Positions 22,561-55,776 of a stretch of 64,000 nucleotides of DNA are shown here, piece after piece. The stretch lies in NCBI RefSeq assembly GCF_052857255.1, contig NC_135497.1:196927574-196991573 (forward strand). Reading direction: 5' to 3'. The position numbers and the translations under genes are program-made. Origin of the DNA: Amblyomma americanum (lineage: Eukaryota; Arthropoda; Arachnida; Ixodida; Ixodidae). Within the stretch, counting starts at the first letter, position 1. Every line of letters begins with the position of its first letter. A model generated the notes under the pieces. The model did no database searches, had not been told where the DNA came from, and saw only the letters and a program-made list of their open reading frames with translations.

Positions 22561-22830
22561 ATGCGCCGACTGCGACGCAAGCTACATCGGCGAAACCAAA
22601 AATTTCAAAGAAAGAATTCCGCAACATAAAAACGACGTCCGCAAATTCTTCGCAAGAGAGCGCAATCCCCAGGACTCCGACATAGAATCAACTTCGAAGA
22701 AACCCGCATCCTCGGAACCGAAACAAATTACCACAAAAGGCTCCTTCTGGAATCCTGGCATATCCAAACCACCCCGAACAAAAGGAAACCTGCCCCCAGT
22801 ATATGCCCAAACGACTTCGCTCTTTCAACT
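22540..22830 (+). pseudogene. GIY-YIG endonuclease remnant of PLE, right copy
   Basis: In one frame I read [20 protein letters not shown] followed by [20 protein letters not shown]. This matches the IPC..C..SYIGET.N...R...HK.DV layout of the Penelope GIY-YIG domain. Frameshifts follow, but the downstream frame again resembles the PLE tail ([24 protein letters not shown] and GNLPPVYAQ). The reading frame is broken. Confidence 0.75.
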
Positions 22831-22988
22831 CAACGAAAAAAAGTCCCCATTCACCACCTCCCTGCAGTGTGCCAGCGTGACTAACAGTCAAAACCCCCCT
22901 CCCCCGCGGTGGCCTTTCGCCTCACAGCTGTCGTTCCTTTGACCCCCTCCCCTTCATACTTAAAACATGCTAGCTACTGCCCTCAGTC

Positions 22989-23030
22989 ACCCCTGATGAA
23001 GGAACCCGAGTCCGCTTCGAAACGTTGGGT
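22989..23030 (+). ncRNA. Hammerhead-ribozyme-like motif, right PLE copy
   Basis: The plus strand reads ACCC-CTGATGA, AGGAACCCGAGTCCGCTTC, then GAAAC-GTT-GGGT. The core and stem I match the left copy, but stem II has lost complementarity, so this copy is probably inactive. Confidence 0.45.
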
Positions 23031-23489
23031 TAAAGTTAAAATTTTTGGTTGGAGATGTGCAGTTTATTATGTCTTCAAACCCAACCAGACAGACAAATCT
23101 GTCAAAATGTTTAGTTTTCAATCGAGAAAGTGGCAGCATATCGTCTGCAATAAGAGGGCATTTAATTAAGCTCATGACAATAGTAAGCCTGCAGGCAAAG
23201 CATTTACTATGTTTCGCTCACCACAAAGGAACGCACTACTTTTTGGTCACGGATGCAGGCAGCACAAACAAGAACGCTAGCTTTGACAGCATTGCACCTG
23301 ATGTATGAAACGGACTGTAATTATCCCTAGACGTTTGCTGTCTTTACCTCGCGTGACATGAGGTTCAGAGGAAAAAAAATTAGTCTGTTTGCATAGTTAG
23401 GCCAAATCCGAATTAGATGCACTAGCAGTCTACCTGCCACCAGGGTCAAATGACCTTTTGATGTCATCTCAACCTGCCAGCTTTGTGTG

Positions 23490-23511
23490 TATATAGATAT
23501 ATATATATACC
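23490..23511. repeat. (TA)n microsatellite
   Basis: A short GTATATAGATATATATATAT run lies upstream of a TE-rich segment. Confidence 0.8.
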
Positions 23512-23668
23512 ATATACTCTCGTGTAAAGGCTGCACCCTCTGTTTTGGACTAGATAATTGAGAAAAAAATGGGGTTTTAAGTTTTTTAATTTGTGTATGA
23601 GCCGCACCTTTAAAATTCACTTACATGAGTTTATACAGTGTGCGTGTGTGCGTGCATGTGCGCGCACC

Positions 23669-24837
23669 TAATAAAACCTTGATAATTTGAACTCGGTTGA
23701 TTCAAAATCCTAATAATTAAAAGAATTTCTGCAGTCCTGTAATTTGTAATGCAAATTTGACCGCATAATTTGAAGTGGCGGCCTGCACCAGCCCAGTTAA
23801 TTCTAATATCTGGGTTGCTGTGTGGGAATGCCCGATCCTGATATCGTCGTAACCGGTGAAGCGACGGCCCCTCGGAGCCGCGAGACGGCACTGTAGAGTG
23901 CTGCCGATATTTTATTTTCATATGCGAAGACCCTAGCCTCAGTATTATCTGCACGAAAACCAGTCTATGCTATGGCTTGTGGACTGCTGGAATGCACCTG
24001 CGCTTGTTCTGCGACACGATCATTCTTACCTCGTGCCTGCAACGGTTGACTGCATGCAACACCACCCTATCTGCGCACAGCACTGGCATCTGATTACTTT
24101 TTAGATACTGTTGCATATAAGTCGACCTTTGTTCAGAAAACGGACCGTCCAAAATTGGGGGGTCCACCTAGATGCGGAGACCACCTATTTGCAGGGTCTG
24201 AGATAGTTTTGGACAAGTGGCGGGCAGTTCATGCCCTATTCTGGCACCCAATCCCTGCAGGACACATGGGGCTCCAGGCATCAGAAAAAGTTGTTAACTT
24301 GTATGCAAATGGGCTGCGCTAAAGAAAATTGGGATTGCATGCCGTTTACCTTGCTCTGCCTTGCTGGCGGTCGCTTCCTCTGACAAGCGGTAGGCAGCAC
24401 GAGAGCAAACACCAATAATCTCAGAGGCCTGCTTCTTGCTGGATTCCGAAACTATAGGCTTGTTTCAAGTTCGGTTTGCCACTAGTTAATCAAGCCATGT
24501 GTGAGTGCTACCATGGAAGGCAGGGTGGAGCACAGTATTTTCGCTTTTGATCTGCATTGGCTTCAGACTGCTGTCCTTGTGATCGTTATGTGTTAGTCCG
24601 AGTTGTGCGCGTGCAGTGATGCCGTCATTTGCAGTCAACTCTTTTTTTTGGCCAACAAGGGCTACAAATAGGGGGTAGACTTTCATGCTGTAGTATACAA
24701 TAATTGCAAAGTTCATCCACTAAAGGCAGCGAGTTCCCACAACAAAAATTTTTTTGCCTCGGTTCCATTTTTCTTCAGGTTAATTCAAATATTTTTTGTG
24801 GCCCCAATGACTTCGATTAACGAGGTTTTACTGTATA
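23669..24837. mobile_element. TIR-bounded pogo/Tigger-like non-autonomous element
   Basis: The left end AATAAAACCTTGATAATTTG is mirrored by CTTCGATTAACGAGGTTTTA and CTGTATA at the right. It has 1.17 kb of stop-filled interior and no readable transposase. The end motif belongs to the 'TACAGTAAAACCTCGTTAA' group seen also at 38501 and 54059. Confidence 0.5.
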
Positions 24838-27057
24838 CACCTGGGCATGTTGCCCACAACCCGGCGGTCAGGTTGCCACTTGCCCACTGTGGCAGGTGGC
24901 AGGCGGCAGGCTTCAGGCAAACATACAACGGCTAAATGTGGGGAATGGCCTCTATAAGTGTTCTTTAATCGCCTTTATAAGGCCGTACGGGCATAACTTG
25001 ACATAAAGCCTCTCTATAAACTTGACGCTTCACAACTTCTGTTGGTGACAAACTGCCACATTTAAGAATGCCCTCAGAAAACCTACTGCAAAAAATTTCT
25101 GAAGCGATCAGGAAAGCTTTGTATAGCAAAGTCACTGTTCAAGTCGACAAACACAACCCCCCTAGACTCATGCACTTTATGTTGTGCGCTGTAGTACTTA
25201 CAGTATGCTTAAAAAGTCCACAGTTCCACTTTGCTTGATGCTCTTTTGACGCAGTTTGTTGCATTACTTTCTGATGTCTTATTCTCAAGGGGGATGTGGA
25301 AAATAAAATGGCCAATTTCATCAAAAATTTAATTTCTCAATTTATTTTTGTTCGTAATGCTCAGGTCATCTGTCTCGTGATGAAAAATTATAGTGAAATG
25401 TGGAGTATAAATTTAGAAAATGAGGTTTGTTTGACATGGAGTTGTTGAAAATTGAGTGATTTGTGTATCTGATGGCCCTGGTGCATCAGGCATTCCGTGG
25501 GTTTCAGGCAACGGAGCACTGCGATCTTGGTGTCACCATGAAGAGGCGAGATAAGGGTTTCTGATGGCTGCAGTGATGCGCTTCTCTGAGCTAAACAAAA
25601 GTAAATGAGGCAATCAAAGAAAAGCTGCGATCGGCTGCATTAGTCACATGGTAGCCAGAAAGCGCCTCCATTGTCTGAGGTGCGCATCGGCAGCACGCTT
25701 GACAGGTGTGCATCATGTTGCGGTGAGATGCGCATGTGTCATCTGGAATGATTCTGATCTCTCAGCAGCACAACCCAACAATTACCGGTTTAAGCGGTCC
25801 ACCTAGCAGCAAATATCAGAAATTTTATGAGAACGGATATGAGCTGTTAAGAGCACCCATTCCCATCTGTTCTGTAATTCAATGAACTATCACTGCATTT
25901 TTATTGAAAACTACAGTAGTTTGAATGGCGCTGTACAGAAACATTTTTTCTAGGCTTACTTTTTTTTTTTTACACCAAGAACTGAGAGCATGCAAATGAT
26001 TTACCATCTTTGCTGGGTGTGTTTCCTTTGAAGTTGCATTTGATACTTTGGAGTCAAGATCATCGTTGAAAAAGCTCTGAGGCAAGACGGGAGGCGACAC
26101 TGCAAGTGAGGGTACTGTATCGTTTAGAGAACAGAATTACTCTAAATTAACAGCATGTAAATCATTTACCCTCTTCCTTGGATGTGTTACCTTTTAGATT
26201 GCATCTTGAGATTCTTTTAACCAAAATTGCTGTTTAAAAAGTTGTCAGACAAGCTGAGAGGAGAAACTGTAAGTTGGGGTTCTGCACCATTGACAGATGG
26301 GAATTATGCTGTCGTTTGGTATGGTCCCTAGATATATGCGTCTGCTTTGATGGCGTGTTTGGGGTCTTCAGCATGCATGATTGTCAGTGATGGCAAGCTT
26401 GCATCTCGAAAAGCTTCTTTTTGCTTTAGTGCTCCGTTAATGCTTATTACCATCTTGATATTGACCGAGGTGGCAGTCACCGCCCCGCTATTACGCCAAT
26501 ATTTAGTGAGGCACACTGGTCTGGCCAGGAGGGTTTTCAGTATTTGAGACTGTTTTTGTCACAAATGTGGCAAAATAAACATTAAGGTTGATTTCTCAGC
26601 TCTCCCTTTTTCTTTACTTACTATCACATAATCCTTTAGAATTTAATGATGACTGACAGTAGCTTGATTGTCATTTTGTGCATGAATCGAGATATCCAGA
26701 AGTGCACTAAAGCTCTCAGTTTCTCTCTCTATATAAAAAAGTAAAAATATATGTGTAATAGTTTCTAATGTTTTTTTTTAAGAAATGCTTTCATGTAAAT
26801 ATACGTGCTGAAGTTTAACTTTTATTGTAGGGTCGTAGTTGGCATGTGGAGAAAACCCGCATTGGTCGAAATGGTCGTGCTGCCACAACCACATGACCTC
26901 GTGTGGGTAATTAAAACTCCCCACAACGATCACACACTACAGCAGTGTTCACATCGCTACTCAATTCCTCATTGGTGTAGAGTGTCATGACATCATTCCA
27001 CCACGATTACATAGTGCCTCTGAAGAAAGAAAAGCAATTGCGCTGAAAAGGAAAATA
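24838..27057. other. Intergenic, nothing recognised
   Basis: Two loosely related segments (about 25960-26100 and 26140-26290: 'AGCATG(C/T)AAATGATTTACC', then a GGTGTGTT(A/T)CCTTT-like and CTGAG(G)C-like block) suggest an old ~180-bp duplication. No coding evidence. Confidence 0.4.
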
Positions 27058-27130
27058 GTCGAGCTGGGACTCGAACCGCTGATCCTTGGGTCGTGAGCCG
27101 CGTGCGCTACCCATTGACCACTGAGGAAGG
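27058..27130 (-). mobile_element. tRNA-like repeat (SINE head or tRNA pseudogene)
   Basis: The minus strand has a perfect Pol III B-box, GGTTCGAGTCC, and an upstream TCAGTGGTCAATGGGTAGCG resembling a D-arm/A-box. The T and anticodon arms do not pair as in a functional tRNA. It is likely a SINE head or pseudogene. Confidence 0.45.
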
Positions 27131-28024
27131 TTCGTTTGACTTTGTTAAAGGAAGGCCTTGTGTGTCTTATAAATAAATAAAGAAAGAAAGAAGAGTGTAT
27201 TTGCAAGTGATGTGCAAAGAGAACCCCAGGCTGCTGAAGGGACCTATTAACGCATGCCCTTAAGGCAGAGCTTAAGTGTCGCTCAAATTTTGTCGTCATT
27301 GCTGTCCATATTAACTCGAGAAAAATGCATGGACTCAAGTGCGCTCCATGCATTTTTACCTTGTCCGTTGTCTGTTCAACATGTTTCCATATTAACAAGG
27401 CATAAGTATATGGAAAACGTTTGGTTCCCAGAAAATTTGTCCTTGATTCGAGTCATTCATATTAACACGAGTCTATTAACAAGTCTATTAACTGTAAGCA
27501 CTTCTAAAGCCTGAACATTTGGCTCATTTAGCTTGCTTATTCTCATATTACGTAAAAATGGCACCTAGTGCTGGGCTTCATTTAATGCAGCATATGACTG
27601 CAGCAGTAGCCAGATTCATCCAAGGTAACATAGAGAACGTGCTGTGGGCAGTGGCAAGGTCTACCTAAAACCCTGCAACTTTGCAACTTCTTGGGAGAAG
27701 AATTAAACAAAGGCCGCAGGTAGAGTGCTGAAAAAAAGGTTGAAGAAGTGTTTCTAGTACTAGGCATCTGAAAAAAAAAAAAAAAGATGCACAGACTAGG
27801 GCTTTGTGGACATGCTGACATCAGAAACTTGTGCACTTACTCTTTAGCTATTTAATAAACTGGGGATGACATAATAAGGGTGTTAATTGCCATTATTTGG
27901 CAGCTGTTACAGCTAGCTTAAAATTAAATGTAATTCTGAAATCTGCTCACAATTTCATGTCTCTATCAAGTTTGTTTACATTTCATGCTTAAATAATGAA
28001 AGCAGTTTTAATTGCCGCATCCCC

Positions 28025-29362
28025 TCTTAAAGGGGCCCCGAAACACATTTTCAGCGCATTGTTTTGCCTGTTGGTTGCATAGAATGAGTTATAGTGATGC
28101 TATTAGCATCGGTCGTACTGCGTATTCTGCAGTTTTAATATTTTAATTAGCTCGCAAAAACAAATTCGTGGCGCTGACGGTGTCCCCATACAGTGGCGGT
28201 TTTTAGCAGCGGATATGACATCACTTAGTGGGCGCTTGATGATTGGACAAAGAGTAAATATACAGCAAATTGTGTTAACTGGAGATACGGTTTGTCATTT
28301 TTGTGTTTTATATAACACTAACAAAACCAGCTTGTTTGCCTTAGATAAAAGCACTGTACAGCAAGTAAAACAAAAATACACCACCAGAGGCTCTGGCTAC
28401 TTTTTCCATCGAAGGACTTTGCGCCTCTCTGTAAACACCCTATGACCTAGCACTCAACACTTAAGGCTACTCTCTATGTATCTGAGATCGGCTTTGCGGA
28501 ATCGATCCGATCGAGCCATTGCACTCTATAAGCGTTCGTTTCGGTCCAAAGGAAGGATGCGTTCGTTTCACATTTAGCAGGCAGTGCGCATCGTCAGCTT
28601 GTGGAGGATCACTGGGTGCCGGCGCCAGATGGCGCCACGTTCCCATCAACAGCGCGCACTCCTTACTTGCCGTGACCAACCAGCGCACTAGGATCCTTCC
28701 TTTCCTCCCTACCCTTATTCCCAATCCCTCCTTCCGGGTGCTGTGCCGTGTTCCCCTAGAGGGTAGCCAGATACTGCACCCGTAACCCCAATCCTCCAAC
28801 CAACCAAGCACTAGAAGCGTGGGCAATGGTAGGCGGTAAGCAGTAGCGGTACATGCTATGCTAAATGTGTCAGATATTTTGCACAGGCTGTCACACCGTC
28901 GCAGTATCTTGCGCTTGAGTTCGGATCCATAAGTAAGGGAACGTCACTGATCAGTGTTCCCTTCTGCGCCGTCGACGTGACGGTGAATCATCGCTGGGTC
29001 AGCTGGGCGTTCACATGGTTGTTGTAACCATGCAAACGGCGCTGCCAGCATTGGCATGAACGAGTTACAGAGGACAGGCAACCATGGAGTGCAAACTTCT
29101 GCCACGTGCACAGATAGGCCGTTTTGACTGGTCGCACTGAGTGTCCTCATTGGGAGAGTGAAACGGGAATGGGAAGCTGTGCGAAAATGGAGTTGAGGGC
29201 AGCATTTTGTTTGCTTGTATTTTGAAATTTCTTCTTTGAATAACTCCCGTTCCTATGCATCGATTCTCGTAATTCTTTTTGTGTCATCATCTGTGTGACA
29301 TAAAGAATCCATTTGAAGTGTAACCGGCATCCGTTCAAGCAGTGTTTCGCAGCCCCTTTAAG
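28025..29362. mobile_element. TIR-bounded non-autonomous DNA element (~1.34 kb)
   Basis: The left end CTTAAAGGGGCCCCGAAACA is mirrored by TGTTTCGCAGCCCCTTTAAG. Adjacent inner sequences (ATAGAATGAGTTAT at left, GAATAACTCCCGTTCCTATG at right) are less well matched. The interior has a GC-rich CpG-containing block (28500-28800) and no recognised transposase. Confidence 0.55.
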
Positions 29363-32071
29363 TTCAATACAGAAGGCTTGCATGTGATGTCACTGGTGCC
29401 ATTGCGGTGCCCCATGCATAGTTTCTACAGTTAACATCAGAGCAGGTGGCGATAAGCAGATTAGATAACTGAGCAGACTTTCACTAAGGTTTTGGGCCGC
29501 CACTATGGCGGCCACAGTGACGTTTGTGTAACCTTTCTATACCAGGTCAGTTTTACAAGTGCTTTCTGAATAATCGGAAGAAAGGGGACCTTGCGACAGC
29601 ATTGGCACTGAACTAGAGCTCCAATCTTTTCTTTTTTTGTTTCCTACTCAGTAAAGGTAAATGTTTGGCTCAGTTTTGGTTAATCTTCTAATAGTATTAA
29701 AACTACGAACATGGGGGCAGACTACAGGTGTGAGAGTAAAAAAAAAAAGTTTTATATTGTGTTTTCGGCTTCATCATCTTTTTTTTTTTTTTTTTCAGTG
29801 TCATGCCTGCCTGGTGCACTGGAAAATGTGTAGCTTGATGAAAAACATTTAAAGTCCAGCAGCGTTCGGATGCTGCCGTCCCAGTTGCAGAGGAACATTC
29901 CATCAGCGATTTGTTCAAGTGTAATGGAGGGGTTTGAAGAGACTGAGAAAAGGGACATCCACAGTGCCTTGAAAGTTTTAGTGTGTTGTTCAAAGTGTAC
30001 ATTTTTTCCTTCAAATCCTAGAAATCCTCATTTGTCTTGATTGTTAGCCAAGAGACTGACTAGTTTTCTTTCTGCATGTGCGGGGAATGTCAGCTTGAAA
30101 ATGTGCTCTATGCTATACTATACAAATACCAAATGACCTGCTTGAATGATACCACATGTTTAATGCGGCTTATGGTCATTTCCTTATTATGCTGCAAAGT
30201 GTCTGGAAAGTTGGAAACAGCCAAGTCCAGTGAAAACAAATGTGAACCGTGCAACAAGTGATATTGAGGTTTTCTCCTTATGCAAACAATAGGCAGTGAT
30301 AGATGCCTAACAGAATATAAAAAAAAAGGTAACTTTTGAAAACCTTGTTTAGTTTCAGGTTGGGAAAACATGCCCAATTTGGATTAGTGTACAGGCACAT
30401 TGCATGCCATATTTAAAAACAAACGCGTTTAGTTATATTTATATTTCCTTTGCTGCTGTTTAGGTAAACTAAGGAACTCCTTCAAGTCTGTGTAAAAAGG
30501 GAAAATTTTGACAGCTGTGAGGGTTCAAGCAGAAAGCAACAATGAACTTTTTGTCCCTATTACTCTGTAAAATTTCATGTTCAGTGCATGTGCAGTGAAG
30601 GCTCGAGGAAACTGTCTCATGAGCAGCCCAATTGTTTTCCCTTTGCCTACAGTAATGTAGTTTTTGCAGCTCAAGATAACTTTTTAAAAATTTTCCTTTA
30701 TTTCCAGACAGAGAAAGCATAAGTACCAATACAAAGAACTTGTGATGTCATAATCACTAATGCTATTTTTTTACTGCTTGTCCCTCTGCTAAGCCTGTCT
30801 GGTTCTTCAAGGTTGAGTATACAGATGCTGTTTAAGCTGCAGTATACAGACTTGTGCAAGTGAAGCGTCTCGTGTATTGTAAACACGAACTTTAGGGCTT
30901 GAAGCAGTTGCGTCAAGAAGGATGTAGAGCTGTGATGTTGTAAAGATGCCTTGCTGTTCGCGGATAACTATATTCTGGATTGTGTTGAATATATCAATAA
31001 TCTTGATTTGGAGTACATTGTTTTCGGTCCAAATCACTATTAGCAGTTGTGGAACCATCGCATAAATGGAGTTTTGTTGCTTTTTTATTGTGTATTTGAT
31101 TTGTTTTTTTTTTGTAAATGTATGAAGCTTTAATAAATTTGTAGTTCACAAGTTACTGTTGCTTCCGTCTTGAGGGCAGGTAATTATTCTGCTTAAATAT
31201 TAAATATTTAGGTCCACAGTTCTTATTACAGTCGTTCCACAGCCACATTTGCACAAGATTGCAGAAGGTGCCAGCCTGAAGGCACACTACTTGCATATTC
31301 TTTTTGGCATGTTTCTGTGGCCCCCAATCCAAACTACATGACAGGAAAGGGGCACCAGTTTGTCCTGTACAGCCATGAGCATGCTTAGCTAAAATGCTCA
31401 AATGATGCTCTGCAGAGCAAAAGAATTGAAAGTGGCTTCAAGGAAAGTGCTTGTGCTCAACCACAACCCAGTAGACACACAAGTGGCACAAGTGCAAGTA
31501 CCTTGCCGCTGATGCAGCAGCTACATTCTAATTTCACTTTGTTGCACAGCACACTGCTGGTACTTACTCGAGCCTACTCGTGGCTGTACACTCCGGGGCC
31601 ATATTAAAAATTTTGCTTGAACTGCCACTGGAAATATGCTGGGTTCCTAGTAGTTCAACAGGAAGTAAGCTATTCAGTGTAGTTATTGTACATTTGGGCA
31701 CTGTGTAAGCATTGCATTTCACATTGGGAATAACCACACCAGTGTATGGTCATATTTTGTGCACTCAACTTCATGTTTGTATAGGGAGGGATGAGAAAAT
31801 GTGGGCAGTCACATCCTTGTCATGTAATGCTTTCACACTTTCAGGGCAATTTTGCTCATAGCTGATACCAGATTTTTTTTTTTTTTCACATGAGCAAATA
31901 TTTTCAAGCCTATAATGTGTTGTACTTGCCTGTAGCAACCATACTGAGGACTAGCCTGTGTCTCATTTCATAGGGTGTGCTATGAACTACATTGCAGGAA
32001 CTGCTGAATGCAGACATTGTCCATAACTAGTATACTCATGAAAGAAGACTGTTTAAAAAAAAAAAAGTACC
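29363..32071. other. Intergenic between the convergent genes
   Basis: AT-rich sequence with A and T homopolymer runs (29740-29750, 29779-29797, 31109-31114) and the AATAAA at 31132. No exon or repeat family was recognised. Confidence 0.5.
31132..31137 (+). terminator. Isolated AATAAA on the plus strand
   Basis: AATAAA is preceded by a T-rich tract and followed by a GT-rich stretch, the layout of a poly(A) site. It lies 10.6 kb past the GOLGA2 stop, so it would need a very long 3' UTR, a further UTR exon, or an unrecognised transcript. Confidence 0.2.
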
Positions 32072-32077
32072 TTTATT
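32072..32077 (-). terminator. Candidate polyadenylation signal for the SCaMC carrier
   Basis: AATAAA on the minus strand lies about 1.5 kb downstream of the carrier stop codon. It is followed by a T-rich run (plus-strand poly-A at 32054-32066). A 3' UTR of that length is reasonable, but no transcript evidence is available. Confidence 0.35.
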
Positions 32078-32394
32078 TATCTCAGACATGTACATTATCT
32101 AGAAAAAGATGAACGTTCATAGGTAACCGGCAACACTTAGCCAGAATGCCACAAGCTTCGAGGAAATGAGCTTTGACAGCCAAATAGTGTCTTAAGAGTG
32201 CATGCAAAGTGTAAGAGAAAAAGTGCAATTTTCAAATTTTGGAATTTAAAAATTTACCTCTCAGTAGTAGCACTGAGAAAGTTCTGGAATGGACAACACA
32301 GAACATCAAAGTTTGAGAGGCGACTCAGAAATATGTGGCACCATAAAGCCTTTTAATTGCGCAGATATATTACTATACGAAAGCACACTTTTAT

Positions 32395-32472
32395 GATGTA
32401 ACATATTCAGGCGTTATGCAATATCTCGTTACTGATGTAACATATTCAGGCATTATGCAATATCTCGTTACA
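32395..32472. repeat. 39-bp tandem duplication
   Basis: Two copies of a 39-bp unit starting GATGTAACATATTCAGGC, at 32395-32433 and 32434-32472, differ at two positions. They lie in the presumed 3' UTR of the carrier gene. Confidence 0.9.
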
Positions 32473-33225
32473 GTCTAAGTAGCAAGGTTCACTCTTGGCC
32501 AGACTTTAGGCAATGGCTGTACAAGCTCAAAAATAAATAATATAGCATCTGCAGCATCAGAAACTACTCATACTTTGCATATGCCCAAGCTAACTTTGAT
32601 AACCTCTACAGAAATATAGAAACTTGAGAGGTGTAAAACTGCCCAGGCATACAGCACATGTGCGCAGTTCCTCCCAAAATCACGTTCGTACCAACAAGAA
32701 GATCGTATGTACAGAAGCAACCTACATATTTTTCATTTGAAGATGTTTGCCTTGACCCTACAGCAGTGTGCAAATGCTTGAAAAGACATTAACAACCCTT
32801 CTGGTGTAAGCCTGAATGCAGACCGCCTGTCCTCAAATTATCACAGTGACATGCATCAATGCTTAGCTTTGCATGTGCCAGAGAAATGAAGTGAACAAAA
32901 AAAAAAAAGACCAGCCAACAGTACCTCAAAATGTTATGCACAAGTCGAAGCTCCAAGACTGAATAACAAGCATGCCAACACTGGGCACTTTGTTACGATG
33001 ATCATCACCGGTCTAACAAGAATATATTGATGCGTACCTCCTGACGTGGTTCCCTATTATGCTCGCATTGAAAATTTAAGCGAGCGCCACATAAATCTTC
33101 ATCCTGTACTTCCCTTTATGCTACTCCTGAACAATGGCTGAGCCGTTTCGAAGCACAGTGCAATTATAACGCTTGGGGCTGGCTACTTTATATGCAGCAC
33201 AGTTGAAGGGGTAGCAAGTAAATAT

Positions 33226-33299
33226 GATTTTGGGTGCAAAGTATGCAATGCACAAAAAAGTGGATTTTGGGTGCAAAGTATGCAATGCACAAAAAAGTG
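33226..33299. repeat. Perfect 37-bp tandem duplication in the presumed carrier 3' UTR
   Basis: Two identical 37-bp copies (GATTTTGGGTGCAAAGTATG…) lie head to tail at 33226-33262 and 33263-33299. The absence of differences suggests a recent duplication. Confidence 0.9.
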
Positions 33300-33568
33300 G
33301 AAGTATGTTTCCTTTGGAAATGGGACACCATTCCCAGTGGTGAATGAGGCAAGTAAGGCTACTAAAGCAAACAGACTGGCGCTCACTCACAATAAACAAT
33401 GTGCCGCAACTCATACGAAACCTGTGCGTGGAGCACCACCAGCTTTCTGATAATGAGGTGGCTGCACCTTAAGCTCAGACAATGGCTCTCCTCCTGGGCA
33501 GATAGATCAAAAAGCAAAACTGAAAGGACGCCTTCTGTTGTACAATATACCTAAAAGAAGATAAACCC

Positions 33569-55409
<21,841 letters not shown>

Positions 55410-55776
55410 TCAAGGCAGAGATAAAAAAAAAAATGTACGGGGCAATCAGACACCTGAGGCAATAATTCTGGGAAATGAGTTAGATTTATGCTCAATGATT
55501 ACTTTGATGCTTTTACTCTAAGCCGAGGCTTCACACATGCGACAGAATATTTCTGGAAGGTGAAGGTGGGGGAGGTGGGTTGAGGGTGGTGGTGGGTGGG
55601 TGGGGTCTTCTTCTTGTTGTTGGAAAGCAACTCTACAACATAACACCTTGTTGATGGCAGGTGCAAAAACTGCTTGGCCAGAGGTGCCCGTCTTAATCAC
55701 AGCATTTGGTTTTACAGCGTTTGCACAATCAAGCTATCTCAATAAGAAGGAACCATCATTTTGCAAGTTCTGTTCA

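Larger units (their letters stand above)
21894..23054. mobile_element. Head-to-head pair of 5'-truncated Penelope-like element (PLE) fragments
   Basis: The two arms are inverted copies. The outer ends (CCAACCAAAAATTTTAACTT at left, AAGTTAAAATTTTTGGTTGG at right) are exact mirrors. The mirror continues through the GACCCCCTCCCC, GGCATATACTGGGGGCAGGT and GCAAGAGAGCGCAATCC blocks and meets near 22480-22540. Each arm encodes a decayed GIY-YIG endonuclease region (separate entries). PLEs carry a C-terminal GIY-YIG domain and often inverted or tandem terminal repeats. The reverse transcriptase domain is absent. The left arm has GGTTT expansions and a 12-G run. Confidence 0.85.

Noticed and set aside
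27058..27130. Functional tRNA gene
   Set aside because: The B-box is perfect but the T-stem and anticodon stem do not pair; more likely a SINE head or pseudogene.
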